The translations under genes and the position numbers were made by a program. A stretch of DNA of 31,326 bases from Holophaga sp. (GTDB lineage: Bacteria; Acidobacteriota; Holophagae; Holophagales; Holophagaceae), in the NCBI GenBank assembly GCA_031292735.1, contig JARLGP010000105.1, forward strand, positions 1 to 31,326, in the 5' to 3' direction. The notes beneath the pieces are model-generated. The model did no database searches and had not been told where the DNA came from. It saw only the letters and a program-made list of their open reading frames with translations. Shown here piece by piece: positions 8,013-16,363 of the stretch; the stretch's first letter is position 1; each line of letters begins with the position of its first letter.

Positions 8013-8364
8013 GGGTACTCCATCAAATATTAAATGTGAATTTATAAGTTAAATTAATGATCATATTAATGGTAAGAATAATGCTTAATCTATTTCGAAT
8101 AGAGTATACGCAGTAAAAATCGGCAATTCCAGCCCCATTTTCGATAAAAATAACCATGATATTTTGCAACACCTGGCACCCAAGGCCCACCCGGAGGCTG
8201 AATTCCAGGCGGCCTTCCGCGACGGCAAGCCGCGGCCGGGGAGAGAATTTTCATGGCAATCCAGCTTGTTTTTTTGGCACCGCTGAAGGACGCCTGGCAT
8301 CAGACCTGAATCACTGCGATCCAGGAACCCATCCTGTGCCGCCTATTCCATAGCGGGGATTTCC
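8013..8364. promoter_or_regulatory. AT-rich divergent intergenic region between permease and protease genes
   Basis: This 352-base gap separates divergent genes. Bases 8021-8160 are strikingly AT-rich for this genome and must hold the permease promoter on the minus strand. A TATACT reads there at about 8113-8118 without a good -35 partner, and a palindromic ATTAAT repeat flanks GATCAT near 8053-8070. The protease side (8161-8364) is GC-rich, with no clear promoter and no gene I can support. Confidence 0.45.
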
Positions 8365-10080
8365 ATGTCTCATTTCAGACCTCTATTCCTGTACCTGGCG
8401 CTCGCCCTTCCCTGCAGCTTCCTGCGGGGAGCGGATGACCATCCCGAACCGGATCCCGGCGCGGCCAGGGACGTCCTGCAGCGCCTGCTGGACCGACGCG
8501 CCGAGCTGGGCCTGCGCGAGGCCGACGACTTCAAGGTCAAGGACGTGGCGGCCGATCCGAACGGGGCCCTCCACGTGCGCCTCCAGCAGCGCTACCGGGG
8601 GCTGCGGGTGTGGGGCGGCGAGGCCATCGTGCACCTGGACGCCAAGGGCGCGGAGCAGCCCATGACCGACGCGCTGGTGCGCGGGATCCAGGTGGAGGTG
8701 ACGCCCAACCTGGACCAGGCCGAGGCCCTGGCCATCACCCATGCCAGCGAAGCGCCACGGGGCTCCTACGCGCGCGCCCCCACCGTCGAGCTGCTGGTCT
8801 ACCCGGACGCGGCGCTCCAGCCCCTCCCCGAGGCGCAGGGCGGGCGCAACGCCAGGGATTTCGCGCCCCGGGTCACCCGCCTGCACCTGGCCTACCACAT
8901 CCACCTGGACCTGCAGAACGGCGCCCCGGAAACCCGCAATGACGACTTCCTGGTGGACGCCCACACCGGCGCCATCCTGCGCCGGTGGTCCACCCTGTTC
9001 ACCGTCAGGAAGCCCAAGGGATCGCCCGCCACCACCCTCGGCCATTCCCAGTACAGCGGCGAGGTGAAGCTGGGGACCCTCTCCACCAGCTGCGGCTTCG
9101 TGATGGCGGATCCCACCCGGGCGACCATCTCCACCCGGGACCTGGCGGGCCGCACCGAGGGCCACGGGGTGCTCTACGTGAGCCAGGAAGGCCGCTGGGG
9201 CGACGGCGAGAACTACGACCCCCTCCGGGGCTCCAAGTCCCCCAACGGCCAGACCGCGGCGGTGGACGCCCACTACGGGCTGCAGACCACCTGGGACTTC
9301 TACCGGAACGTGCTGGGCCGGAACGGCATCGACGGCAAGGGCAGGACGGCCTACAACCGCGTCCACTACGCCTCCGGCTTCGACAACGCGTTCTGGGACG
9401 ACGACTGCTTCTGCATGACCTACGGCGACGGGGAGACCTTCAAGACCCTCACGGCCCTGGACGTGGTGGCCCACGAGGTTTCCCACGGGCTCTGCCATTC
9501 CACCGCGGACCTGGACTACCAGGGCGAATCGGGCGGCCTCAACGAGGCCAGTTCGGACATCTTCGGGGTCATGGTCTACCTCTACGGCCACGCGGCCCAC
9601 GGCAAGGGCCCGGGGCTGCCCGCCAAGGGCGGCCGCTGGACCATGGGCGACGACCTCAAGACCGCCGCCTTCCCCAACCCGCTGCGCTACATGTTCAAGC
9701 CCAGCCTGGACGGCTTCAGCCCGGACGCGTGGTCCCCGGACCTGGACTACCTGGACGTCCACCTGAGCTCCGGCCCCATGAACCGCGCCTTCTACTTCCT
9801 GAGCCAGGGCGCCAGCGCCCGGAAATCCGACGACGCCTACAGCGCGTTCCTGCCCAAGGGCATGCGCGGCATCGGCAACGACAAGGCGCTGCGCATCTGG
9901 TGGCGGACCCTGTCCACCTACCTCACGCCCAAGAGCCGCTACCAGGAGGCGCGCCAGGGCTCCATCCGCGCCGCCGGGGACCTGTTCGGCGAAAAGGGGC
10001 CGGAGGTGAAGGCGGTCCGCCTGGCCTTCCACGGCATCAACGTCGACGGGCCGAAGAACGCGACGATCCGGACGGATTGA
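8365..10080 (+). CDS. Secreted M4 (thermolysin-type) zinc metalloprotease precursor
   Basis: A 571-residue preproenzyme. A signal peptide (about 1-23) is followed by an FTP/PepSY-type propeptide of roughly 170 residues, then the peptidase. Zinc ligands and catalytic residues are H370-E371-x-x-H374 (VVAHEVSHGL) and E394 in GGLNEASSD. The 20-residue spacing from the second His to this Glu equals that in thermolysin. The later DVHLSSGPMNRAFYFL segment supplies the conserved active-site His. The start ATG is preceded by a modest GGGGA. It would digest protein outside the cell or in the periplasm and mature by removing its own propeptide. No typical C-terminal secretion or PPC domain follows. It is a single gene with no operon partner. 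Confidence 0.92.
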   Translation: MSHFRPLFLYLALALPCSFLRGADDHPEPDPGAARDVLQRLLDRRAELGLREADDFKVKDVAADPNGALHVRLQQRYRGLRVWGGEAIVHLDAKGAEQPMTDALVRGIQVEVTPNLDQAEALAITHASEAPRGSYARAPTVELLVYPDAALQPLPEAQGGRNARDFAPRVTRLHLAYHIHLDLQNGAPETRNDDFLVDAHTGAILRRWSTLFTVRKPKGSPATTLGHSQYSGEVKLGTLSTSCGFVMADPTRATISTRDLAGRTEGHGVLYVSQEGRWGDGENYDPLRGSKSPNGQTAAVDAHYGLQTTWDFYRNVLGRNGIDGKGRTAYNRVHYASGFDNAFWDDDCFCMTYGDGETFKTLTALDVVAHEVSHGLCHSTADLDYQGESGGLNEASSDIFGVMVYLYGHAAHGKGPGLPAKGGRWTMGDDLKTAAFPNPLRYMFKPSLDGFSPDAWSPDLDYLDVHLSSGPMNRAFYFLSQGASARKSDDAYSAFLPKGMRGIGNDKALRIWWRTLSTYLTPKSRYQEARQGSIRAAGDLFGEKGPEVKAVRLAFHGINVDGPKNATIRTD

Positions 10081-10089
10081 CCGGGCGGG

Positions 10090-10584
10090 CTATTCCGCGG
10101 GGATGCGGGGCACCCTGGCGCGGCCGGACTGGACGCCGCGCCGCAGCAGCCAGTGCATCACCGGCTCCATCTGGGCGCCGTGCCCCAGCAGGACGCTGCC
10201 GTCCCCGTGGTTCAGGGACAGCCGCTGCTCTTCCCACTGGAGGCTGGTCTCGGCCACCGGGAAGGTCTTGGGCCTGGGGTTGGTGATCTGGTTGTCCCGG
10301 CCCAGGAGGTAGAGCCAGGCGTAGCGGTGGGCCCGGGGGTTCAGCAGGATCACCCGGTCCGAAGCGGCTTCCAGTTCGCCGGGCAGCCTCCCCAGCAGGA
10401 AGGGCAGCACGAAGCCGCCCAGGATGGCGGCGAGGATCAGGAACTGGATGACGGAAAGGCGGAAAAACACCAGCAGCGGGCTCAGCAGGAACAACGTCAC
10501 CCAGATCCTCACGGCCCACTTGGCGTAGCCGGGCAAGGGGAGGCGGATGATCGGTCGGTCGAGGGTTCCAGGGTTGAGTTGCAT
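10090..10584 (-). CDS. Small membrane protein of unknown function
   Basis: A protein of about 164 residues with two adjacent hydrophobic helices (VRIWVTLFLLSPLLVFF and VIQFLILAAILGGFVLPFLL). A soluble C-terminal part of about 100 residues follows and contains a possible nucleotide- or lipid-facing beta-rich region. I do not recognise a family. The ATG at 10584 is chosen because a protein start there leads straight to the membrane part. The ATG at 10632 would add 16 residues, and neither start has a good ribosome site (GGAG only 2 bases before 10584). It lies downstream of the Dnmt2 gene on the same strand and converges on the protease gene, 9 bases stop to stop. Confidence 0.6.
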   Translation of the reverse strand: MQLNPGTLDRPIIRLPLPGYAKWAVRIWVTLFLLSPLLVFFRLSVIQFLILAAILGGFVLPFLLGRLPGELEAASDRVILLNPRAHRYAWLYLLGRDNQITNPRPKTFPVAETSLQWEEQRLSLNHGDGSVLLGHGAQMEPVMHWLLRRGVQSGRARVPRIPAE

Positions 10585-10644
10585 GACTCCATGATACGCT
10601 GCCAAGTCCCACCTGGGAAAAGCCCCACCCATGAGCCCGGTTTT

Positions 10645-11502
10645 TTACAGAAGCTGGTCCAGCACCCAGCGGGCCACCGGCAGGCTCAGGCCGTTGCCCA
10701 GCAACCGGTAGCGCTGCTCCAGGCGGGTCTCCGGGGGGAACCGGAAATCCTCGGGCAGACCCATGAGCCGGGCGATCTCGGCCGGCGAAAAGCGGCGGAT
10801 GCCCCGGGGCGTCTGCAGGAACGAGCCGCTGCCCACGAAGCGCTGGCCGTAGCCGCCGATGAAGCAGGCGGTGCGCCGGGACTCCGGGGTGGCCAGATCC
10901 AGCCCGGGCCCGTGGCGCAGGCCGGGCTCCAGGTAGAGGGCCGGATCCTCCTCCGGGTCCAGGAAGCCGGCCAGCCCGGCCGGGGCGACCACGGGCACCG
11001 GCCGGGCCTCCAGCGGGTGGCGCGCGGCCAGGAGGAACGCCCGCGGCCGCAGGTTGGGCATGCCGAAGCTGCTGGGGCAGAGCTGGTAGCTGAGGTGGTG
11101 GAAGCCCAGCTCCTCCAGCCGGGCTTCCAGCAACTGGTGGGCCGGGGAGCCCAGGAACCCCACCACGTTCTCCAGGGCCAGCCGTTCGGGCGGCGCCTCC
11201 CGGAGCACGTCCAGCAGGTGCAGGAAGGCCTGGCTGCGCGGGTCCGCCAGCCCGTGCCCCCTGCCCATGCGGCAGAAGGGCTGGCAGGGCGGACTCAGCA
11301 GCCAGGTGTCGGCGCCCAGGGCCTGGAACTCGGCCGGCTTGACCCGGGCGATCTCCCGGGCCAGGGGCGCCCGGCCGTGGTTGAGCAGGTAGGTGGCGTT
11401 GGCGGCGGGGCTGATGTCGTAGGCCGCCAGCACGGTCCCGCGGGCGCCCAGGGCATAGCTCCAGCCGCCCAGGCCGGAGAACAGCTCGAGCGCCCTCGGC
11501 AA
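10645..11502 (-). CDS. Dnmt2-type (tRNA) cytosine-5 methyltransferase
   Basis: A 285-residue C5-cytosine methyltransferase. Motif I is LELFSGLGG (5-13), the catalytic Cys is C73 in SPPCQPFCRMGR, and the motif VI Glu is E111 in ENVVGF. Motif VIII is around FGMPNLRPRAFLLA and motif X is RYRLLGNGLSLPVA. Beyond these shared motifs it resembles Dnmt2/TRDMT1 rather than restriction enzymes. It has D-x-R-x-x-x-FLH-x-LD-x-L after the Cys loop, CFIGGYGQRFVGSGS in place of the Dnmt2 CFTxxYG segment (C213, F214, then I where Dnmt2 has T), and RFSPAEIARLMGLPEDF before motif X. Dnmt2 proteins methylate C38 of tRNA-Asp or, in Geobacter, tRNA-Glu. The start is a TTG 1 base after the ahcY stop codon, so it is probably translated by coupling. 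No endonuclease gene is nearby. Confidence 0.8.
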   Translation of the reverse strand: MPRALELFSGLGGWSYALGARGTVLAAYDISPAANATYLLNHGRAPLAREIARVKPAEFQALGADTWLLSPPCQPFCRMGRGHGLADPRSQAFLHLLDVLREAPPERLALENVVGFLGSPAHQLLEARLEELGFHHLSYQLCPSSFGMPNLRPRAFLLAARHPLEARPVPVVAPAGLAGFLDPEEDPALYLEPGLRHGPGLDLATPESRRTACFIGGYGQRFVGSGSFLQTPRGIRRFSPAEIARLMGLPEDFRFPPETRLEQRYRLLGNGLSLPVARWVLDQLL

Positions 11503-11503
11503 C

Positions 11504-12907
11504 CTAGTAGCGGTAGGAATCGGGCTTGTAGGGGCCTTCCACCGGCACGCTGATGTAGTCGGCCTGTTCCTGGGTGAGCACCGAAAGCTGGGCGTTGAGC
11601 TTCTTGAGCTGCAGCCGCGCCACCCGCTCGTCCAGGTGCTTGGGCAGGGTGTAGACGCCGATGGGGTACTTGCCGGGGTTGGTCCACAGCTCGATCTGCG
11701 CCAGGGTCTGGTTGGCGAAGGAGGAGCTCATCACGTACGAGGGGTGGCCGGTGGCGCAGCCCAGGTTCACCAGCCGGCCCTTGGCCAGCAGGATGATACG
11801 CTTGCCGTCAGGGAAGATGACGTGGTCCACCTGGGGCTTGATCTCCTCCCAGGGGTAGCGCTCCAGGGAAGCGATGTCGATCTCGCTGTCGAAGTGGCCG
11901 ATGTTGCAGACGATGGCCTGGTTCTTCATGGCGGCCATGTGGTCATGGCCGATGACGTGGCGGTTGCCGGTGCAGGTGACGAAGATGTCGCCCTTGTCGG
12001 CGGCGTATTCCATGGTCACCACCCGGAACCCCTCCATGGCCGCCTGCAGGGCGCAGATGGGGTCGACCTCGGTCACCCACACCTGGGCCGACAGGGCCCG
12101 CATGGCCTGGGCGCAACCCTTGCCCACGTCGCCGTAGCCGCAGATCACCGCCACCTTGCCGGCGATCATCACGTCGGTGGCCCGCTTGATGCCGTCCACC
12201 AGGGATTCCCGGCAACCATAGAGGTTGTCGAACTTGGACTTGGTCACCGAATCGTTGACGTTGATGGCGGGGAACTTGAGTTCGCCGCGGGCGGCCATCT
12301 GGTAGAGCCGGTGCACCCCGGTGGTGGTCTCCTCGGAAACGCCCTTGATGGCGGCCAGCTGGCGGGAATACCAGCCGGGATCCTGGGCCAGCTTGGCACG
12401 GATGGCCCCGAACAGGGCGGTCTCCTCCTCGCTGCCCGGGTGGTCCAGCAGGGTGCGGTCCTGCTCGGCCCGGGCCCCCAGGTGCACCAGCAGGGTGGCG
12501 TCGCCGCCGTCGTCCAGGATCAGGTTGGCGGTGCCTTCCTTGAAGGCGAAGATCTCGTGGGTGTAGGCCCAGTAGTCGGTCAGGCTCTCGCCCTTGTAGG
12601 CGAACACCGGGGTGCCGCCCTCGGCGATGGCGGCCGCGGCGTGGTCCTGGGTGGAGAAGATGTTGCAGGAGGCCCAGCGCACTTCGGCGCCCAGGGCCTT
12701 CAAGGTCTCGATCAGCACCGCGGTCTGGATGGTCATGTGCAGGGAGCCGGCGATGCGCGCCCCGCGCAGCGGCTGGGCGGCGGCGTACTCCTCGCGGATG
12801 GCCATGAGGCCGGGCATCTCGATCTCGGCGATCGCGATCTCCCGCCGGCCCCAGGGGGCCAGGGCCGGATCGGCGATACGGTTGTCAAGGTTGGTGGTCG
12901 TGTTCAC
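11504..12907 (-). CDS. ahcY: S-adenosylhomocysteine hydrolase (adenosylhomocysteinase)
   Basis: A 467-residue cytoplasmic, NAD-dependent enzyme that splits S-adenosylhomocysteine to adenosine and homocysteine, relieving product inhibition of methyltransferases. The NAD site is [16 protein letters not shown], the catalytic segment is [18 protein letters not shown], and the C-terminal KPDSYRY end is typical. The start is the GTG at 12907, with AGGAG 5 bases upstream. An in-frame ATG at 12948 lies inside the SAH riboswitch and is not a start. It is followed after 1 base by the Dnmt2 gene. The riboswitch in the leader would raise expression when SAH accumulates. Confidence 0.96.
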   Translation of the reverse strand: MNTTTNLDNRIADPALAPWGRREIAIAEIEMPGLMAIREEYAAAQPLRGARIAGSLHMTIQTAVLIETLKALGAEVRWASCNIFSTQDHAAAAIAEGGTPVFAYKGESLTDYWAYTHEIFAFKEGTANLILDDGGDATLLVHLGARAEQDRTLLDHPGSEEETALFGAIRAKLAQDPGWYSRQLAAIKGVSEETTTGVHRLYQMAARGELKFPAINVNDSVTKSKFDNLYGCRESLVDGIKRATDVMIAGKVAVICGYGDVGKGCAQAMRALSAQVWVTEVDPICALQAAMEGFRVVTMEYAADKGDIFVTCTGNRHVIGHDHMAAMKNQAIVCNIGHFDSEIDIASLERYPWEEIKPQVDHVIFPDGKRIILLAKGRLVNLGCATGHPSYVMSSSFANQTLAQIELWTNPGKYPIGVYTLPKHLDERVARLQLKKLNAQLSVLTQEQADYISVPVEGPYKPDSYRY

Positions 12908-12930
12908 GGAAGCTCCTGCGGAGGTTGTCG

Positions 12931-13012
12931 GAAAAGCGCCGTTGACCATGATCCGGCCGGAGCCGGGTCCGAGCCTGGGACGGAGGGGATGTCTCGCAGC
13001 GCTTCTCGGACC
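12931..13012 (-). ncRNA. SAH riboswitch in the ahcY leader
   Basis: The minus strand carries the conserved parts of the S-adenosylhomocysteine riboswitch in order. P1 GGTCCGAG (13012-13005) pairs with CTCGGACC (12973-12966). The core GAAGCGCTGCGA follows the first P1 strand, and CCCAGGCTCGG closes it. A distal AACGGCGCTT follows, whose GCGCTT (12939-12934) pairs with AAGCGC (13004-12999) as the pseudoknot. A small GAC/GTC stem and a CCGG/CCGG hairpin fill the variable regions. The ahcY ribosome site begins about 15 bases later, so control is probably at translation initiation. CTCC at 12923-12920 could pair with the GGAG of that site. This class is known to switch genes on with SAH and sits upstream of ahcY. 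Confidence 0.88.
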
Positions 13013-13014
13013 GG

Positions 13015-13024
13015 TATCATGATA
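13015..13024. promoter_or_regulatory. Palindromic TATCATGATA, probable -10 of ahcY
   Basis: On the minus strand TATCAT (13024-13019) matches five of six bases of a -10 element and would start transcription near 13012, exactly where the riboswitch P1 begins. The same TATCATGAT string recurs at 13042-13050 across the D-aminoacylase start codon, 27 bases away. No good -35 is visible on either strand. Confidence 0.45.
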
Positions 13025-13045
13025 GTCGAAACGGGGGAACCTATC

Positions 13046-14500
13046 ATGATCGCAAGCCGGCCAGCCTTCGACCTGATCATTCGCAACGGCATGGTGGTGG
13101 ACGGCACGGGCGCCCCGCCCCGGCGGGCGGATGTGGGCGTGCTGGGCGACCGGGTCAAGGCGGTGGGCCCGCTGGAGGAGGCCGAGGCCGCCGCCAGCCT
13201 GGATGCCACGGGCCTGATGGTGGCGCCCGGGCTCATCGACGTGCACACCCACGACGACCAGGCGGTGTTCCAGTGGGCCACCAGCGAGGCCAAGCTCAGC
13301 CAGGGGGTCACCAGCGTGGTGGTGGGCAACTGCGGCATCAGCCTGGCCCCCCTGCACCTGGGTGGGGATCCGCCGCCCCCGCTCAACCTCCTGGGCGGGC
13401 GCGAGCGGTTCCGGTTCGACGGGTTCGCCCAGTACGTGCGGGCGCTCCAGGAGGCGCCCCTGCCGCTGAACGTGGCGGCCCTGGTGGGCCACGGCACCCT
13501 GCGGGTGAAGAACCTGGACGACTACGCCCTGGCGGCCACCCCGGAGCAGGTCCGGGCCATGGCCCGGGACGTGCGGGCGGCCATGGACGCCGGCGCGTCG
13601 GGCCTGAGCTGCGGCCTGTCCTACCCCACCAACCGGGGGGCCGACACCGACGAGGTGGTGGCCCTGGCCCAGGCCGCGGCCGCGGGCGGCGGCCGGCTGT
13701 GCATGCACATCCGGGACGAGTACGACGGCGTCGCCGGGGCGGTGCGGGAGGCGCTGCAGTGCGCCGCCCGGTCCGGGGCGTTCCTGGTGCTTTCCCACCA
13801 GAAGGTGGCCGGCGAGGCCAACCGCGGACGCAGCCCCGAACTCATGGAGATCTACCGGCGGGAAGGCGCCGGCATCCCCTTCGCCATCGACACTTATCCC
13901 TACACGGCCGGTTCCAGCGTGCTGGACCCGGTCTCCGTGGGCCACTCGCGCAAGGTGCTGGTGGCCTGGTCCCTGCCCCACCCGGAGGTGAACGGCGCCA
14001 CCCTGGAGCGGATCGCCGCGGACTGGGGCTGCTCCCAGGCCGAGGCCATCCGCCGGCTGCAGCCCTCCGGGGCGGTGTACTTCCACATGGACGAGGCGGA
14101 CGTGAGCCGGTTCCTGGCCTGGGACCGCTGCATGGTGGGCTCCGATGGCCTGCCCAACGACCAGCACCCCCACCCCCGGCTGTGGGGCGCGTTCGCCCGG
14201 GTGCTGGGGGAGTACGCCCGGGACCGGGGCCTGTTCACCATCCAGGAGGCGGTGCGCAAGATGACCTCGCTGCCCGCCACGGTGTTCGGCCTGAAGGACC
14301 GGGGCCAGGTGCGGGAGGGCGGCTTCGCCGACCTGCTGGTGTTCGATCCGGCCCGGGTGCGGGACCGCGCCACCTACGAGGAGCCGCGGCTGCCGGCCGA
14401 AGGGATCGCGTCGGTGTTCGTCAACGGCCGGCAGGCCTGGCCGCTGGACCAGGACCGGGACCCGGGCGGATGCTGGGGCCGGTTCCTGCCGGGCTGCTGA
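13046..14500 (+). CDS. N-acyl-D-amino-acid deacylase (D-aminoacylase)
   Basis: A 484-residue amidohydrolase-superfamily enzyme predicted to remove the acyl group from N-acyl-D-amino acids. Zinc-site residues H67 and H69 (IDVHTHDD) and C96 (VVGNCGIS) fall at the same positions as in the Alcaligenes D-aminoacylase. Later conserved segments are [17 protein letters not shown] and the catalytic Asp in VGSDGLPND. The C-terminus returns to the small beta domain ([11 protein letters not shown]). The ATG at 13046 has GGGGGA 8 bases upstream. It is divergent from ahcY across a 138-base region holding the riboswitch and converges on the ABC permease gene. A role in recycling D-amino acids from cell walls or peptides is inferred. 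Confidence 0.9.
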   Translation: MIASRPAFDLIIRNGMVVDGTGAPPRRADVGVLGDRVKAVGPLEEAEAAASLDATGLMVAPGLIDVHTHDDQAVFQWATSEAKLSQGVTSVVVGNCGISLAPLHLGGDPPPPLNLLGGRERFRFDGFAQYVRALQEAPLPLNVAALVGHGTLRVKNLDDYALAATPEQVRAMARDVRAAMDAGASGLSCGLSYPTNRGADTDEVVALAQAAAAGGGRLCMHIRDEYDGVAGAVREALQCAARSGAFLVLSHQKVAGEANRGRSPELMEIYRREGAGIPFAIDTYPYTAGSSVLDPVSVGHSRKVLVAWSLPHPEVNGATLERIAADWGCSQAEAIRRLQPSGAVYFHMDEADVSRFLAWDRCMVGSDGLPNDQHPHPRLWGAFARVLGEYARDRGLFTIQEAVRKMTSLPATVFGLKDRGQVREGGFADLLVFDPARVRDRATYEEPRLPAEGIASVFVNGRQAWPLDQDRDPGGCWGRFLPGC

Positions 14501-14512
14501 GCCACCGGCCCG

Positions 14513-15385
14513 CTATTCCTTGACCGAGCCGGCGACGATGCCCTTGACGAAGTAGCGCTGGAGCGAGAAGAACACCGCCAAGGGCAGCAGCATGGCAACC
14601 AGGGCTGCGGCGGTCAGGTACTCCCAGTCGCCGCCCTGGGAGTTCACCATGCTGCCCATGACCACGGTCACCGGGGCGACATCCGGCGAGGAGCCGACGA
14701 AGATCAGGGCGACCAGCAGGTCGTTCCAGATCCACATGAACTGGAAGATCGCGATGGAGGCCAGCGCCGGCGCGCAGGTGGGCAGGACGATGCGGAAGAA
14801 GATCTGGGCGTGGTTCGCGCCTTCCATGGCCGCCGCCTCCAGCATCTCGCCCGGGAGCCGTCCCATGTAGTTCCGCAGGAGGTAGATGGACAGCGGCAGG
14901 GCGTAGGCGGTGTGGGCGATCCACACGGCGGCGAAGGACCCCTGGAGGTGGAGCGCGATGAACAGCTTCAGGACGGGAATCAAGGTGACCTGGAGCGGCA
15001 CCACCTGGAACCCCGCGATGGCCAGGAACAGCGCGCCCTGCCCGGGGAACCGCATCCAGGCGAACGCATAGGCGGCAAAAGCCGCCATCAGGATGGGCAT
15101 GACGGTCGCCGGAAGGGTGATCGCCAGGCTGTTGCCGAAGGCCCTGGCCAGATCGCCCTGGGCCAGCACATGCGAATAGTTTTCCAGGGTGAACCGGAGC
15201 GGGGTGGAAAAGGCCGTCCACCAGCCGGTGGTGGCCACCACGTCCGCCGGGCGGAACGAAGCCACCAGGAGCCCGGCCATGGGCGTCAGCCACAGCGCCA
15301 GGACAGCCAGGAGGAGCAGGTGGGTGGCCCCGCGCGTCGCCAGCGCGCGCAGCCTGCCTGGGCGGAAGGACGGAGCGGGCGTCAT
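14513..15385 (-). CDS. Sugar ABC transporter permease, MalG/AglG type
   Basis: A 290-residue inner-membrane permease with six predicted helices. The cytoplasmic EAA loop (EAAAMEGANHAQIFFRIVLP), which docks on the ATPase, is intact. Its ATG overlaps the stop of the preceding permease by four bases (ATGA), with GGGGAG about 7 bases upstream. It is the last gene of the four-gene importer operon and ends 12 bases from the convergent D-aminoacylase gene. It ends in VKGIVAGSVKE, as is usual for this family. Confidence 0.92.
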   Translation of the reverse strand: MTPAPSFRPGRLRALATRGATHLLLLAVLALWLTPMAGLLVASFRPADVVATTGWWTAFSTPLRFTLENYSHVLAQGDLARAFGNSLAITLPATVMPILMAAFAAYAFAWMRFPGQGALFLAIAGFQVVPLQVTLIPVLKLFIALHLQGSFAAVWIAHTAYALPLSIYLLRNYMGRLPGEMLEAAAMEGANHAQIFFRIVLPTCAPALASIAIFQFMWIWNDLLVALIFVGSSPDVAPVTVVMGSMVNSQGGDWEYLTAAALVAMLLPLAVFFSLQRYFVKGIVAGSVKE

Positions 15386-16362
15386 GGCGATCTCCCCTGC
15401 TTCCCGAAGCTCCTGATATTCATGATCATCACCGGAAGGATCGCCAGGAGCATGACCACCGCCAACGTGCTGGCCCGCTCGTAGTGGTTGTAGATGAACA
15501 TTTCTTTGTACATCCGGTTGCCGATCACGTCGGTGCCGAGGGTGCCGCTGGTGGTGACATAGACGAAGTCGAACACCTTGAGCGCGATGACCACATAGGT
15601 GGTGAGCACCACCACCACGGTGGACTTCATCAGGGGCAGCACCACCTTGAAGAAGACCTGGAATCCATGGGCGCCCTCCAGCCTCGCGGCCTCGAGGAGC
15701 GGCTCGGGAATGTTCTTGAGACTGGCCGAGAACAGCACCATGGCATACCCGGCCTGGATCCAGATCATTCCCGCGATGAGCGCCCCGTTGTTCAGGGCCG
15801 GGTCGAACAGCCAGGCGCGGGGCGTGAAGCCGGGGTCCATCCAGCAAAGCAGCGCGTTCACGCTGCCGGTCTGGGCCATCCCAGCCGGCTGATATTGATA
15901 CATGAACCGCCAAAGGACGCCGGCCACGGCCAGGGAGATGGCCGCCGGCATGAAGACCACCGATTTCAGCACCTTCTCGTAGGGCATCCGGTCGGCCAGC
16001 ACCGCGATGGCCAGGCCGGCCACGCCGGCCCCCACCGGGAACACCAGGAGCCAGCGCAGGTTGTTCCGGAGCACCAGCAGCATGCTCCGGTCACCGAAGA
16101 CATGGAGGTAGTTCCTGAATCCCGCGAAACCGGTGCCGCCGGCGTCCATGAAGCTCAGCGCCACCGTGCGGAGCACGGGATAGACCAGGAGTCCCCCCAG
16201 CAGCAGCGCGGCGGGCGCCAGCCACAGCCAGGGCCGCCAGACGTCCCTTTGGCCCACCCCCAGCCGGGCCAGGAAGGCTTCGGCCGCCAGGGCGTAGCCG
16301 CAGGACAGCAGGGGCACTCCCACGACCGCAACGAGACCCCAGAGTGCGCCCGCCCCGTTCAT
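15382..16362 (-). CDS. Sugar ABC transporter permease, MalF/AglF type
   Basis: A 326-residue inner-membrane permease. The N-terminal hydrophobic helix (GALWGLVAVVGVPLLSCGYAL), a short loop and then WLWLAPAALLLGGLLVYPVL resemble AglF-type proteins with an extra N-terminal segment. The EAA loop is EAARLEGAHGFQVFFKVVLP. The start ATG follows the binding-protein stop codon by one base, and its own stop overlaps the next permease start, so all are translationally coupled. It pairs with the MalG-type permease to form the channel. Confidence 0.92.
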   Translation of the reverse strand: MNGAGALWGLVAVVGVPLLSCGYALAAEAFLARLGVGQRDVWRPWLWLAPAALLLGGLLVYPVLRTVALSFMDAGGTGFAGFRNYLHVFGDRSMLLVLRNNLRWLLVFPVGAGVAGLAIAVLADRMPYEKVLKSVVFMPAAISLAVAGVLWRFMYQYQPAGMAQTGSVNALLCWMDPGFTPRAWLFDPALNNGALIAGMIWIQAGYAMVLFSASLKNIPEPLLEAARLEGAHGFQVFFKVVLPLMKSTVVVVLTTYVVIALKVFDFVYVTTSGTLGTDVIGNRMYKEMFIYNHYERASTLAVVMLLAILPVMIMNIRSFGKQGRSP

Positions 16363-16363
16363 C

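Noticed and set aside
8253..8309. An 18-codon leader-peptide-like frame with GGGGAGAG upstream, ahead of the protease gene
   Set aside because: It is too short to support, with no run of regulatory codons and no attenuator hairpin next to it.
8383..10032. A 549-codon minus-strand frame opposite the M4 protease gene
   Set aside because: The plus strand has a complete thermolysin-type protease; the antisense product has no motif.
10645..11502. Restriction-modification methyltransferase
   Set aside because: There is no endonuclease or specificity gene next to it, and the Dnmt2-specific segments match better.
12908..14173. Upstream extension of ahcY to an 889-residue protein on the minus strand
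   Set aside because: The added part is antisense to the D-aminoacylase gene and runs through the SAH riboswitch; high-GC DNA commonly lacks stops in such shadow frames.
11636..14500. A single plus-strand frame open for 954 codons across the ahcY region and the D-aminoacylase gene
   Set aside because: The first half is antisense to ahcY and has no family resemblance; the real gene starts at 13046 with a good ribosome site and a family-like N-terminus.
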